Source: a virus. From it: 29,913 bases of DNA. A model generated the notes under the pieces. It searched no databases. It worked only from the letters and a program-made list of their open reading frames with translations, and was not told the origin of the DNA. Positions 1 to 6,453 of the stretch are shown here, piece by piece. A program made the translations under genes and the position numbers. Location: IMG/VR virus record IMGVR_UViG_3300009474_000005, positions 1 to 29,913 of that record. One strand, given 5' to 3'. Numbering within the stretch: the stretch's first letter is position 1; each line of letters begins with the position of its first letter.

Positions 1-1
1 C

Positions 2-178
2 CTCGCTGATTACGTCGCCCTTGCCGTTGCCATCCATGGCGTGGCCCTGGTGATCGTCAACATGACGCCCACCCCCAAAGACAACAAGGCACTCAACGAG
101 TACACCCGGCTTTTGGTGAAGCTCTACCGGGTGATCGAAGTGACTGCCGGCATCATCAGCCCGAAGGTGAAGCGCTGA
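2..178 (+). CDS. Small membrane protein, 5'-truncated (possible lysis-associated protein)
   Basis: The reading frame is open from the window edge and ends in TGA; 58 residues are visible and the start lies outside. A hydrophobic stretch over roughly residues 4-20 looks like one membrane helix. It is followed by a polar TPTPKDN turn, then an amphipathic helix and a basic end (SPKVKR). Small phage proteins with this pattern are common beside lysis genes, and this one converges on an endolysin gene, so a holin or spanin-like role is possible. That role is inferred from context only. The stop abuts the opposite-strand endolysin stop with no gap. Confidence 0.6.
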   Translation, partial: LADYVALAVAIHGVALVIVNMTPTPKDNKALNEYTRLLVKLYRVIEVTAGIISPKVKR

Positions 179-1312
179 TCAAGGTCTGCAGGTGAGATAC
201 CAGCCGCCGGTGCGGCCAGGCATCCAGCGTGGGTTCCAGTTCTTCCTGCTGTAGGCAATGCCGGCACCTTTGCTGGTGTTCAGATAACCTCCTCCCACCA
301 GGGAAGCTTCGCCGTTGGGGTCATTGTGGATCCATGCGGTATCGGTGTAACCGATGATCACCGACCAGTGGCCACCACCGCTAGGCGTTGAGACGGGACC
401 ACGGTGTAGCCAGCCAACAGCAACAGGGCGGCCAGCATCGATCTCCTGCTCGAGCACCTTTGGGTTGCCATCGGTGTGGAAGTCAGCCCTCAGGCCCAAC
501 GAACGCAAAGCAGCGAGTTGAGCTTGAGCACTGGTGGTGTCGCCGTACTTCTGGCGGATGGCGTTATAGGCGTCATCGCCCACAACCTTGCCCCAGAACA
601 TGGCGAGCATGGCGCAGCTGGAGGAGAAGCACTCGCGGTAGCCGGTGCCGCTCTTGTTGTCGTTCTGGCTCTGCCAGCGGACGTTCAACGGATTGCGTGG
701 CAGCGCCTCGCTCTCCACTGGGCGGCGCTGCTTCATCAACGCGATCAACCGATCGGCGTAGTTGGGGTTGGTGGCGTAGCCCTGGCGTTGCAGTTCACGA
801 GCTGCGGTCTCTCTGCAGCTGGCGTTGTTTACGCCCAGGTATGTTTTGCCATTGGCGTTGAAATCCCGGTACCAGCGGTCGACCAGGTATTCAACGCACT
901 CATCAATGCTACGGAAATCAAGAAACTCATCGGTGATTGTGATTGTCTTGCCGTTTACCACTTCTTGCGTCTTTTTTGAGGTGCCAGGCCCCTTCATGCC
1001 GAAGTAGTTATGGCGTCCGCTGGTGTGTTTGCCGTGGCCGGACTCAAGCGCCCACTGCGCAGCCACCAGCTCTGGGTATTTGGCCCCGGCAGTCTTGGCC
1101 GCGGCTTCAACGCCGGCCCATGTGTTGCTGACTGATGGCTGCCCCCTCCAGTCGTCGACCCATTCAGCTGATTCGGTGAGCAGGCCAGGGTCGGCTTGCT
1201 TGATCTGTTGGCCGAGCTTGATGACAGCATCTTCCTGGTGCTCAAGGCCCTTGAAGTGCCGCCAGAACTGCAGCCACCGTTCATCGGTGAACTGGACTTC
1301 AGTGATCGGCAT
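179..1312 (-). CDS. Two-domain endolysin: glucosaminidase (GH73-like) plus C39-like cysteine peptidase
   Basis: 377 residues. Residues about 60-195 match the FlgJ/GH73 glucosaminidase pattern: LVAAQWALESGHGK with probable catalytic Glu90, followed by NYFGMKG and a helical end with YADRLIALM. Residues about 212-375 look like a papain-fold C39-type peptidase, with Cys228 in ECFSSSCAM, GGGHWSVIIGY with His315, and HNDP with Asp331. The first domain would cut glycan chains and the second peptide cross-links. There is no signal peptide, so release would need a holin. It is the last gene of the leftward block, 38 nt after the integrase, which is an unusual place for a lysis gene. No Shine-Dalgarno is seen; a hairpin lies directly upstream. 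Confidence 0.85.
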   Translation of the reverse strand: MPITEVQFTDERWLQFWRHFKGLEHQEDAVIKLGQQIKQADPGLLTESAEWVDDWRGQPSVSNTWAGVEAAAKTAGAKYPELVAAQWALESGHGKHTSGRHNYFGMKGPGTSKKTQEVVNGKTITITDEFLDFRSIDECVEYLVDRWYRDFNANGKTYLGVNNASCRETAARELQRQGYATNPNYADRLIALMKQRRPVESEALPRNPLNVRWQSQNDNKSGTGYRECFSSSCAMLAMFWGKVVGDDAYNAIRQKYGDTTSAQAQLAALRSLGLRADFHTDGNPKVLEQEIDAGRPVAVGWLHRGPVSTPSGGGHWSVIIGYTDTAWIHNDPNGEASLVGGGYLNTSKGAGIAYSRKNWNPRWMPGRTGGWYLTCRP

Positions 1313-1313
1313 G

Positions 1314-1332
1314 GGGGCAAAGCACCTGCCCC
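1314..1332 (-). promoter_or_regulatory. Hairpin directly upstream of the endolysin start
   Basis: On the minus strand GGGGCA and TGCCCC pair around a 7-nt loop, ending one base before the endolysin ATG. It occupies the place of a ribosome binding site and no T-run follows, so it could mask translation initiation or mark the 3' end of the integrase message. The function is inferred. Confidence 0.35.
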
Positions 1333-1350
1333 ATGAAACCGTCTTCTGAT

Positions 1351-2460
1351 TCAGCTTGCCTTCTGTCTGCTGGTTACACCCAGCCCTGGGATCTCGGCCT
1401 CGTAGCTTTGGCCAGGGATTCGGCCTGCGATGCAGCTGTCTAGGTTGCTGCGGCGCCTGTCGTCGATGTCCTTGGCCTCGAGTGCTGCCACGCAGGCGGC
1501 CAGCGCATCGGTTTGCAAGTGCAGGTAGCGCTGCACTGAAGCGAGGGAAGTCCAGCCGCCGAAGGCCATCAGCTGATACAGGGAGATGCCCTGGGCAGCC
1601 AGCTTGCTGGCGCAGGTGTGGCGTGTGGTGTGTACCGACAGCGCTTCATCCTCACCGCAACCGATCGCTTCCTTGGCCTTTTGGAACAGGCGTTGGAACT
1701 CCCAGTAGCGATACGGGAACACCTTGTGGCGCCGCACAGCAGGCATGTGGCCCTCGATCGATTCCACTGCTCGCCGTGTCAGCGGCACCGATCGCGTGCG
1801 GTTGGCCTTGGTTTCGGAGAACGTGACCTTGCGGGCGGCCAGGTCCACGTCTTCACCACGCAGCTGTTCAACCTCTCCCCAGCGGGCACAGGTTTCCAGC
1901 AGGAAGACCAGGCAATCGGCGGCAGCCGGGTGGCCGATGCTGACGAAGTACTGGCACATGCCATCGCGTTCAGCATCAGAGATCACGCGGTCTTTGGTGT
2001 TCCGCAGTTTGATCTGCTTCGGGAACTGCGGTGCTGCATCGATGTGGCCCCGCAGCTGGGCATCAGAAAACATCGCCCGCAGTGCTGACACCTTCTTGTT
2101 GACGGTGGCAGGGCGGTTGCCTGTGGCCAGCAGGTGCCTGCGCCAGGCGTCGATCTGAACGGTGGTGATCTCAGCCAGCAAGGTGTTGGCACCGAAGTAA
2201 TCCACAGCGGCCTGGCTGTAGATCGCAGCAGTGCGCTCGCCGGCGGTGTTGCGCCAGCGCACATCCAGCGCCAGCTGGCGGGCATCACGCAAGGAGAACA
2301 GCTGCAGCGGTGTGGCGGGCCTGCCCACCAGGGCCTCGAGCAGCTCGCGCTTTCGGTTCAGCGCTTCCTGTTTGGTTTTGCACAGGGCCGTCTTGCGGTG
2401 GCCGGCGACGGTGACATCGGCCACCCAACCGGTGGGTGTGCGGCGAACAGTTCCAGACAT
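1351..2460 (-). CDS. int: Tyrosine site-specific recombinase (phage integrase)
   Basis: 369 residues. An N-terminal arm-type segment is followed by a SAM-like core-binding domain (about 55-150) and a catalytic domain (about 155-325). All catalytic residues are visible: Arg193 in ARWGE, Lys218 in SETKAN, His277 and Arg280 in HTTRH, Trp303 in GGW, and the nucleophile Tyr312 in VQRYLHL. The protein would integrate the phage at an attachment site. A tRNA-Leu-like segment about 8 kb away at 10586-10626 is the only att candidate seen. The gene lies in the leftward block, 28 nt after a winged-helix regulator, and starts 3 nt after a CCCAACAACCACC leader instead of a Shine-Dalgarno. About 45 residues beyond the catalytic domain are not recognised. 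Confidence 0.95.
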   Translation of the reverse strand: MSGTVRRTPTGWVADVTVAGHRKTALCKTKQEALNRKRELLEALVGRPATPLQLFSLRDARQLALDVRWRNTAGERTAAIYSQAAVDYFGANTLLAEITTVQIDAWRRHLLATGNRPATVNKKVSALRAMFSDAQLRGHIDAAPQFPKQIKLRNTKDRVISDAERDGMCQYFVSIGHPAAADCLVFLLETCARWGEVEQLRGEDVDLAARKVTFSETKANRTRSVPLTRRAVESIEGHMPAVRRHKVFPYRYWEFQRLFQKAKEAIGCGEDEALSVHTTRHTCASKLAAQGISLYQLMAFGGWTSLASVQRYLHLQTDALAACVAALEAKDIDDRRRSNLDSCIAGRIPGQSYEAEIPGLGVTSRQKAS

Positions 2461-2463
2461 GGC

Positions 2464-2476
2464 GGTGGTTGTTGGG
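2464..2476 (-). promoter_or_regulatory. CCCAACAACCACC leader motif, copy 1 (integrase)
   Basis: An exact 13-mer on the minus strand ending 3 nt before the integrase ATG. The same motif precedes five other genes in this window, and no Shine-Dalgarno is present here. Confidence 0.6.
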
Positions 2477-2488
2477 TTGGTGGTGGCA

Positions 2489-2806
2489 TCAGATCGACAG
2501 CAGCTGTCGCTTCAGTGCCTTGCCCTTTGGGGTGAGAAGGACAAGAAATCGCCGGCCCTCCTCTGGATCGTTTGCAGTGGTGACGAGGTTGAAGCCCGGC
2601 TTGCCTTTGCGGTGTTCATCGCCCAGGGCATGAACGGTGCGAGAGACGGCGCTGTTCGAAAGATCTAGAGCGTCTTCGATGGCGCGGAGGGTGCATGGCT
2701 CGTTTTCGCAGATGAAAACGAAGACTCGGACGAAGTGGGCATAGAAGTGAGTGGGTTCCAGGACCGCAAACAGGCCCAGAGCCCCCTGTAGTTGACGTAG
2801 ATCCAA
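2489..2806 (-). CDS. Winged-helix (MarR-like) transcriptional regulator
   Basis: 105 residues from a TTG codon; no ATG or GTG lies in frame upstream before a stop at 2828-2830. The segment CTLRAIEDALDLSNSAVSRTVHAL is a helix-turn-helix with recognition helix NSAVSRTVHAL. It is followed by a wing (FNLVTTANDPEEGRRFLVLLTPKG) and a final helix ending KALKRQL, the standard MarR order. The N-terminal helix region (LFAVLEPTHFYAHFVRVFVFI) would provide dimer contacts. It lies between another winged-helix gene and the integrase, so control of lysogeny is likely. The operator is unknown; a perfect palindrome lies just upstream at 2823-2836. Confidence 0.8.
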   Translation of the reverse strand: MDLRQLQGALGLFAVLEPTHFYAHFVRVFVFICENEPCTLRAIEDALDLSNSAVSRTVHALGDEHRKGKPGFNLVTTANDPEEGRRFLVLLTPKGKALKRQLLSI

Positions 2807-2988
2807 GGTCCAAAGCGGACGCGACTCCTAGGAGTCTGGCACCTGCGAACAGCGAGCTGAACAGGCGTCGCCATAGGGGTGAACCACACCTCAAACGCTT
2901 GCCAGTACTGGGGTCTGGGCAGCTCAATGGAGAGGAGTAGGGAGAAGTGCATCTGCATTGTATTTGTCGCATGTGGGAAGCATCGCAC
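2807..2988 (-). promoter_or_regulatory. Intergenic control region with palindrome and possible -10 box
   Basis: This 182-bp gap holds a perfect 14-bp palindrome, GACTCCTAGGAGTC (2823-2836), 17 nt before the TTG start. It also has a TACAAT on the minus strand (2962-2957) that could be a -10 box, although no good -35 is visible 17 nt upstream. ORFs across the gap show no recognisable protein. A promoter for the regulator and integrase is plausible. Confidence 0.35.
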
Positions 2989-3363
2989 CTAGGCGGCCAG
3001 CTGTTGTGACTGGCCAGGCGTCGTCAGAACGCCATAGGTGCGGATGAGCTCGGTGGCGGTGGTGCCCAATAGCAGCTGCAGGCCCTGCCGGTGAGGGTGA
3101 GGCCTGGTGCGCAGCCAGCTGACCGGGCAGCCACTGCTGCGGCCGCGGCCCCTTAGTCGGCAGGACAGCTGAGTTGCGGTCGATTGACTAAGCGGCGTGC
3201 CATCACTTGAGCCCATTGCGTGTCTTAGATCAGACACGTGATCAGCCTGCCCTCCAGCTATCAACAGCAGTGCTTCCAGCTGTTGCACGGTTAGATCGGG
3301 GTCTGCTGTTCTGGCCGCGGCGAGGAAGGAAGCCAGGCCTGCGGCGGTGTTGAGATCGGGCAT
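2989..3363 (-). CDS. Second winged-helix regulator (MarR-like)
   Basis: 124 residues. DLTVQQLEALLLIAGG is the usual first helix of small phage MarR-type proteins. DLRHAMGSSDGTPLSQSTATQLSCRL fits a helix-turn-helix with recognition helix LSQSTATQLSCRL. LRTRPHPHRQGLQLLLGTTATELI matches the wing and last helix. The order is that of the neighbouring 105-residue regulator, though identity looks low. It lies downstream of a ribbon-helix-helix gene and has its own leader: a hairpin plus an AACAACCACC motif 11 nt before ATG. Probable role: control of the lysogeny block. Confidence 0.7.
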   Translation of the reverse strand: MPDLNTAAGLASFLAAARTADPDLTVQQLEALLLIAGGQADHVSDLRHAMGSSDGTPLSQSTATQLSCRLRGRGRSSGCPVSWLRTRPHPHRQGLQLLLGTTATELIRTYGVLTTPGQSQQLAA

Positions 3364-3374
3364 GGCGTGGTGGT

Positions 3375-3385
3375 GGTGGTTGTTG
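3375..3385 (-). promoter_or_regulatory. CAACAACCACC leader motif, copy 2 (second winged-helix gene)
   Basis: An 11-nt match (CAACAACCACC) on the minus strand, 11 nt before the ATG at 3363. It directly follows a GC-rich hairpin and a run of four T. Confidence 0.5.
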
Positions 3386-3413
3386 AAAAGGGCAGCACCT
3401 GCTGGGGCTGCCC
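3386..3413 (-). terminator. GC-rich hairpin with T-run between regulator genes
   Basis: On the minus strand GGGCAGC pairs perfectly with GCTGCCC across a 10-nt loop and is followed by TTTT. It has the form of a weak intrinsic terminator or attenuator between the ribbon-helix-helix gene and the 124-residue regulator, so downstream genes may be partly uncoupled. Confidence 0.5.
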
Positions 3414-3421
3414 GGTGTTGA

Positions 3422-3601
3422 TCAGCCCTGTTCAGGCATCCCCACCTCGAGCACGTGTGCGCAAAGGTTGGACATGCTGCGGCCCTGCTGAAGGGCTGTG
3501 TTCAGCAGCCTTTGGTGCAGCGCGTAGCTGATCGTGATGGTGATGCGAGCGGGCGATCGTTTGGCAATCGAGAGCCGATCACGTAGCGAGAGAGGTTCCA
3601 T
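3422..3601 (-). CDS. Ribbon-helix-helix (CopG/Arc-like) DNA-binding protein
   Basis: 59 residues from the ATG at 3601, preceded by GAGGA 6 nt upstream; this start was preferred over a longer frame that overlaps the upstream gene. The core RITITISYALHQRLLNTALQQGRSMSNLCAHVLE has the ribbon (RITITIS), a first helix, the turn residue Gly40, and a second helix starting SMSNL, as in CopG/Arc/MetJ proteins. Such proteins repress transcription or control plasmid copy number. It is the only gene of this stretch with a clear Shine-Dalgarno and without the CCCAACAACCACC leader. Confidence 0.7.
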   Translation of the reverse strand: MEPLSLRDRLSIAKRSPARITITISYALHQRLLNTALQQGRSMSNLCAHVLEVGMPEQG

Positions 3602-3693
3602 AGGACTTCCTCGGTGGAAGCAGGGCAGAGCCCTGCAGGTGGCCGAGCACCAGGGCCCGGCCGCGAGCAGGGTTCGCTGCTGGCCAGGCGTCG

Positions 3694-4050
3694 TCAAACC
3701 TCGAGGGTCTTCATGGCCTGCCTGAGGGCATCCCATGCCCGGCCTTTGATCTGCTCAACCTCTGAGGCCGCCTTCTCCTGCTGCTGGTGGCAGCGCTCGA
3801 GCAGCTGGCAGGCCTCCAGGCTGGCGGCCTGGCGGATGGCGATGGCGTCGCAGCAGGCCTCAGCCTTGGCCCTGGCGGCCTGCTGCTGCAGCTGGCTGGC
3901 GGGCTGTGGAATGAGATCAGAGGCCAGCTGATCAGCCAGCCAGGGCAGGGCATCGGCCAGCCAGGGCCCTAGGTAGCTATCGGGCCCCAGGTGCTCGGCC
4001 AGCTGCTGCACAGCGGCCAGTTCTTCAGCCTTGGTGATGGTGGTGGGCAT
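3694..4050 (-). CDS. Hypothetical helical protein
   Basis: 118 residues, function not recognised. The N-terminal part (ELAAVQQLAEHLGPDSYLGPWLADALPWLADQL) resembles a stretch seen in cyanobacterial hypothetical proteins. The rest is Gln/Ala-rich and probably coiled coil (about 52-110). The ATG start lies 9 nt after the leader motif and downstream of the duplicated hairpin. The 92 bp between this stop and the ribbon-helix-helix ATG at 3601 shows no other gene. Confidence 0.6.
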   Translation of the reverse strand: MPTTITKAEELAAVQQLAEHLGPDSYLGPWLADALPWLADQLASDLIPQPASQLQQQAARAKAEACCDAIAIRQAASLEACQLLERCHQQQEKAASEVEQIKGRAWDALRQAMKTLEV

Positions 4051-4059
4051 GGTTTCAGT

Positions 4060-4074
4060 GGTGGTTGTTGGGTG
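4060..4074 (-). promoter_or_regulatory. CCCAACAACCACC leader motif, copy 3
   Basis: The exact 13-mer, flanked by CA, ends 9 nt before the ATG at 4050 and follows the structured RNA element at 4089-4124. Confidence 0.6.
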
Positions 4075-4088
4075 TTGGCAGCTGTGAA

Positions 4089-4124
4089 GGCTGCAGAGAA
4101 GCCCCGTAGGGCCTCTGGGCAGCC
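4089..4124 (-). ncRNA. Structured leader element, copy A (UACG-loop hairpin)
   Basis: On the minus strand the 36 nt fold as GGCTGC/GCAGCC, a 5' CC bulge, AGAG/CTCT, a 3' TT bulge, and GCCC/GGGC closing a TACG loop. C(UACG)G belongs to the very stable UNCG tetraloop class. A second copy at 5286-5321 is 34/36 identical, and the two differences are the two halves of one base pair. It lies about 40 nt before the 118-residue gene, followed by the leader motif. No T-run follows, so it does not look like a standard terminator. Confidence 0.55.
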
Positions 4125-4191
4125 ATCAGGGCCCGGTTTGGGCACCAGTGGCAGGGATGGCCGTGAGGGCAGCTGGTGGCCGCGGCTGCGG

Positions 4192-4201
4192 TGCACTGGT
4201 G
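4192..4201 (-). promoter_or_regulatory. CACNNGTGCA dyad site 1
   Basis: CACCAGTGCA on the minus strand, in the roughly 200-bp gap (4051-4256) upstream of the 118-residue gene. The remainder of that gap holds the hairpin and leader described separately; no coding sequence is recognised in it. Confidence 0.45.
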
Positions 4202-4256
4202 AACAGGATTGCGAGAGAGAAGCCGAGACACAAGCAAGCGAAGCGATTGCAGCCCA

Positions 4257-5243
4257 TCAGCCTTCCTCCTGCACTTCAGGGCCACAGATCAGGTTGGCGG
4301 CCTTGGTGGCATCGCTCAGCACCTTGAACAGCACCTTGTGCCCTTCCTTCAGCACACCAGCCCAATGCCCGAGATAGGCCACGTGGTTCTCGGTGCTGCT
4401 GGGTATCTCAAGCCGGTTACAGATCAGGAAGGCGGCCAGCTCAGCCACCAGCTCCTCGCGGGCGTAGGTGGTGGAACCGAACCCACCAGAGAGATCACGG
4501 GCCAGCCGGCTGGTGTGGCCGGTGCTGTGTGCTTGCTCGTGTGCCCAGGTCGCATACAGGCCAGCCGCGGTTGAGAACTGAGCACGGGCCGGCATTGAGA
4601 TGGAATCACCAGCGGGGCTGTAGAAGGCGCGATCGCCTGCCCAGCTGGTGGGCACCGGCCAGCTGCTCAGCATCTGCTCAGCACCGGCCAGCCGATCGGG
4701 CTCACTGCGCACAACCACAGCACCAGTGGCCGCGGCGATCGCGTCATTCAGAGCCTGTTGGCTGGCGTCATCACCGCCCACCAGATCGGCGACATTGAAC
4801 ACACAAGCGGGCTTGTAGCTGACCCATGCCGCAATGGATGGCGTGCCATCAGGCGACAGCAGCGGCTGGCCGTTCTCGTCTTCCATCTGGCGCTTGTTGA
4901 GCTGTGGCCTGAGCACGTAGCAGCCCTTAGAACCCTTGCGAGGGAACCAGCCCTTTGCTTTCGCCTGTGCCCCGCCCAGCCACAGCGGCAGGGAGAAGCC
5001 ACGGCAAGCGGAATAGATCTCGAGAACAGCCGGGTTACTGCCGCGGTAGTTGGCACCAGTCAGCAGGTTGCGGTGTTGGCCTTGCTGCCCCAGCTGTGTC
5101 CAATCCCGCCGCCAGGGATTCACGCCCTGCTCGAGCAGCTGCACCAGCTCGCTGCACAGCTTCTCCTCAGCGGTGGGCCCGTCATACGTCTTACGGGCCC
5201 TGGTGCTCGAGCCCTTTCCTTTCGTTTTGGTGGTGGTGGCCAT
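4257..5243 (-). CDS. ArdC-like antirestriction/ssDNA-binding protein with zincin motif
   Basis: 328 residues from the ATG at 5243. The N-terminal domain (about 25-115) matches the ArdC ssDNA-binding family: NPWRRDW, GANYRGSNP, then GWFPRKGSKGCYVLRP. The C-terminal domain has the zincin motif HEQAH (235-239) with HSTGH following, and AREELVAELAA (261-271), the probable third zinc ligand region. ArdC proteins travel on plasmids and conjugative elements and protect incoming DNA from host nucleases or restriction. Here the protein could protect phage DNA at entry or during plasmid-like replication. A longer frame upstream to 5435 was rejected because it overlaps the preceding gene and the leader. 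It starts 1 nt after a tandem CCCAACAACCACC leader. Confidence 0.85.
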   Translation of the reverse strand: MATTTKTKGKGSSTRARKTYDGPTAEEKLCSELVQLLEQGVNPWRRDWTQLGQQGQHRNLLTGANYRGSNPAVLEIYSACRGFSLPLWLGGAQAKAKGWFPRKGSKGCYVLRPQLNKRQMEDENGQPLLSPDGTPSIAAWVSYKPACVFNVADLVGGDDASQQALNDAIAAATGAVVVRSEPDRLAGAEQMLSSWPVPTSWAGDRAFYSPAGDSISMPARAQFSTAAGLYATWAHEQAHSTGHTSRLARDLSGGFGSTTYAREELVAELAAFLICNRLEIPSSTENHVAYLGHWAGVLKEGHKVLFKVLSDATKAANLICGPEVQEEG

Positions 5244-5244
5244 T

Positions 5245-5271
5245 GGTGGTTGTTGGGTGGTGGTTGTTGGG
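5245..5271 (-). promoter_or_regulatory. Tandem CCCAACAACCACC leader motif, copies 4 and 5 (ArdC-like gene)
   Basis: Two exact 13-mers at 5245-5257 and 5259-5271 with a 14-nt period, the nearer one ending 1 nt before the ATG. No Shine-Dalgarno is present. Confidence 0.65.
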
Positions 5272-5285
5272 TGACAGCTGGTGAA

Positions 5286-5321
5286 GGCTGCAGAGAAGGC
5301 CCGTAGGCCCTCTGGGCAGCC
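5286..5321 (-). ncRNA. Structured leader element, copy B (UACG-loop hairpin)
   Basis: The same 36-nt fold as at 4089-4124, but with inner stem GGCC/GGCC instead of GCCC/GGGC; pairing is kept by a compensatory change. It begins 1 nt after the TGA of the upstream 138-residue gene and is followed by the tandem leader and the ArdC-like ATG. It could be a processing, stability or attenuation element of this leftward transcript. Confidence 0.55.
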
Positions 5322-5322
5322 A

Positions 5323-5739
5323 TCAGGCGAAGCGCAGCGGCCGCCAGCCCAGCAGCCGGCAGACACGGCCCCAGGACCCGTCAGTAATCCAGCCCGGCCG
5401 GTGAACCGTGATCGAACCGCCGATGGCTTCCTCACCGCAGGCCAGATCGCTCAGGAATGACCAGCCATCACCAGGCCACAGCAGGTCATCACCACTGGCG
5501 TCAAACGTCAGGCGATCAGGCAGCTGGCCGCCATCGCCGTCAGGCCGATACCCACGCCCCAGCAGGTCGGCCAGATCGCGCACATCCCAGCAGCTGTCGA
5601 AATACTCATCACTCAGGCAGCCCCAGCTGGTGAGCCACCCACGCTCAGCCACATCCCCGCAATCGCAGGACTCAGCACTCACAGCTTCAGCAGTCAGACG
5701 GAAACGCCCAAAAGCCTCAGCACTACGCAAAACAGTCAT
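5323..5739 (-). CDS. Hypothetical acidic protein, first gene of the leftward block
   Basis: 138 residues, rich in Trp, Asp and Gly and strongly acidic. Cys24 and Cys26 form a CDC pair, with further Cys at 41, 50, 101 and 127, spaced unlike a classic zinc ribbon. No family is recognised. Repeated W-G-D segments (DGWSFLSDLACGEE, HRPGWITDGSWGRVCRLLGW) suggest a compact beta-rich fold, and an acidic DNA-mimic antirestriction role next to ArdC is conceivable but unsupported. The ATG lies 11 nt after a leader motif. It is the promoter-proximal gene facing the control region. Confidence 0.6.
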   Translation of the reverse strand: MTVLRSAEAFGRFRLTAEAVSAESCDCGDVAERGWLTSWGCLSDEYFDSCWDVRDLADLLGRGYRPDGDGGQLPDRLTFDASGDDLLWPGDGWSFLSDLACGEEAIGGSITVHRPGWITDGSWGRVCRLLGWRPLRFA

Positions 5740-5750
5740 CTCAATTCGGT

Positions 5751-5763
5751 GGTGGTTGTTGGG
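5751..5763 (-). promoter_or_regulatory. CCCAACAACCACC leader motif, copy 6
   Basis: Exact 13-mer on the minus strand ending 11 nt before the ATG at 5739. Confidence 0.6.
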
Positions 5764-5785
5764 TCGGTGAAACGCAACTGCATCT

Positions 5786-5795
5786 CACCTGTGCA
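5786..5795 (+). promoter_or_regulatory. CACNNGTGCA dyad site 2
   Basis: CACCTGTGCA within TGCATCTCACCTGTGCACA (5779-5797). That 19-nt stretch matches 7455-7473 at 18 of 19 positions. It sits about 45 bp upstream of the leftward block. Confidence 0.5.
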
Positions 5796-5863
5796 CAGTT
5801 CTAGCACTACCTGCCGCAGGTGCGTCAAGGGTGGGGTGGTGTTGGGTACTTAGGTGTTCACGC

Positions 5864-5889
5864 CATAACACTGCCGTTATGTCGTTATG
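5864..5889. promoter_or_regulatory. Probable operator: CATAAC-N6-GTTATG plus extra half-site
   Basis: CATAAC (5864-5869) and GTTATG (5876-5881) form a perfect 6-bp inverted repeat with a 6-nt spacer, and a second GTTATG follows at 5884-5889. The AT-rich half-sites stand out in GC-rich surroundings. The position upstream of the leftward block fits a repressor binding site. Confidence 0.45.
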
Positions 5890-6201
5890 ACGTTGCGTTG
5901 GTCGCCTGCAGGCCAGCCCTCAGCCGGACTCAGCCGGTGCTCACCAGCTGTCGCCTGTGCACAGCCGGGTGCCATCAGCCCTCAGCTGCACCCAGCGGCT
6001 GTGATCGCCTGCTCAATCCGCAAACAACCCAGCCACCACCAGCACCAGCCCCCTCAACTCTGCCGATCGGCTGCAGCTGGCCAGCCCCTGGCCCTCACCA
6101 GCCCCAGCAGGGCGCCCCTGGCCCCGTGACTGGTGGCACACACCAGCGAGGCCTCGCAGCCCCGCCCCAGGCCATCCCAGGCCGCAGTCAGGGCGAACGC
6201 A

Positions 6202-6304
6202 GGGGGGTATGGGGGGAACCCTGCTCGCTCGCGCTAGGGGGAAGCCATCACATCACGCGACCCCAAACGGGGCGGGGTTGGGGTGCCCCCAGGACGACGG
6301 GGGG
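6202..6304 (+). repeat. Cluster of seven G-runs (G-quadruplex-prone)
   Basis: Runs of four or more G occur at 6202-6207, 6211-6216, 6237-6241, 6269-6272, 6274-6277, 6280-6283 and 6299-6304. The three middle runs are separated by only 1-2 nt, so quadruplex formation is plausible on the plus strand. No such cluster was noticed elsewhere in the window. Confidence 0.45.
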
Positions 6305-6453
6305 AGACAACGCGTTAGCGGTGTCGGATGGAGGAGGTCTGGGGTGTGTGTGTTGTGGTCGGTCCTGCGAACTGCAATAGGACTGACAGAAAGAAATCTA
6401 AAAGACGAATTTGAGATCGATTCCAGTGGAGGAGGGGAGGTTTGGCCTACTTG

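Larger units (their letters stand above)
4055..4126 (-). other. Possible 23-codon upstream ORF over the leader hairpin
   Basis: An ATG immediately 5' of the hairpin opens a 23-codon frame that ends in TGA 4 nt before the ATG of the 118-residue gene. The second hairpin copy at 5286-5321 starts with the same ATG, and the first 14 codons encode nearly the same peptide (MAAQR, then YG, then SLQPS). The RNA structure explains the conservation as well, so translation is only a possibility. Confidence 0.25.

Noticed and set aside
2616-2988. Minus-strand ORFs across the gap upstream of the 105-residue regulator
   Set aside because: They run out of frame over the regulator and give Ser/Pro/Arg-rich sequence without any recognisable fold.
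5245-5271. CRISPR or satellite array from the tandem GGTGGTTGTTGGGT repeat
   Set aside because: Only two units without spacers; the unit recurs singly before other start codons, so a leader motif explains it better.
5244-5435. Longer N-terminus of the ArdC-like protein (start at 5435)
   Set aside because: It overlaps the 138-residue gene on the same strand and the hairpin and leader. The extra residues look random, and the ATG at 5243 abuts the leader motif.
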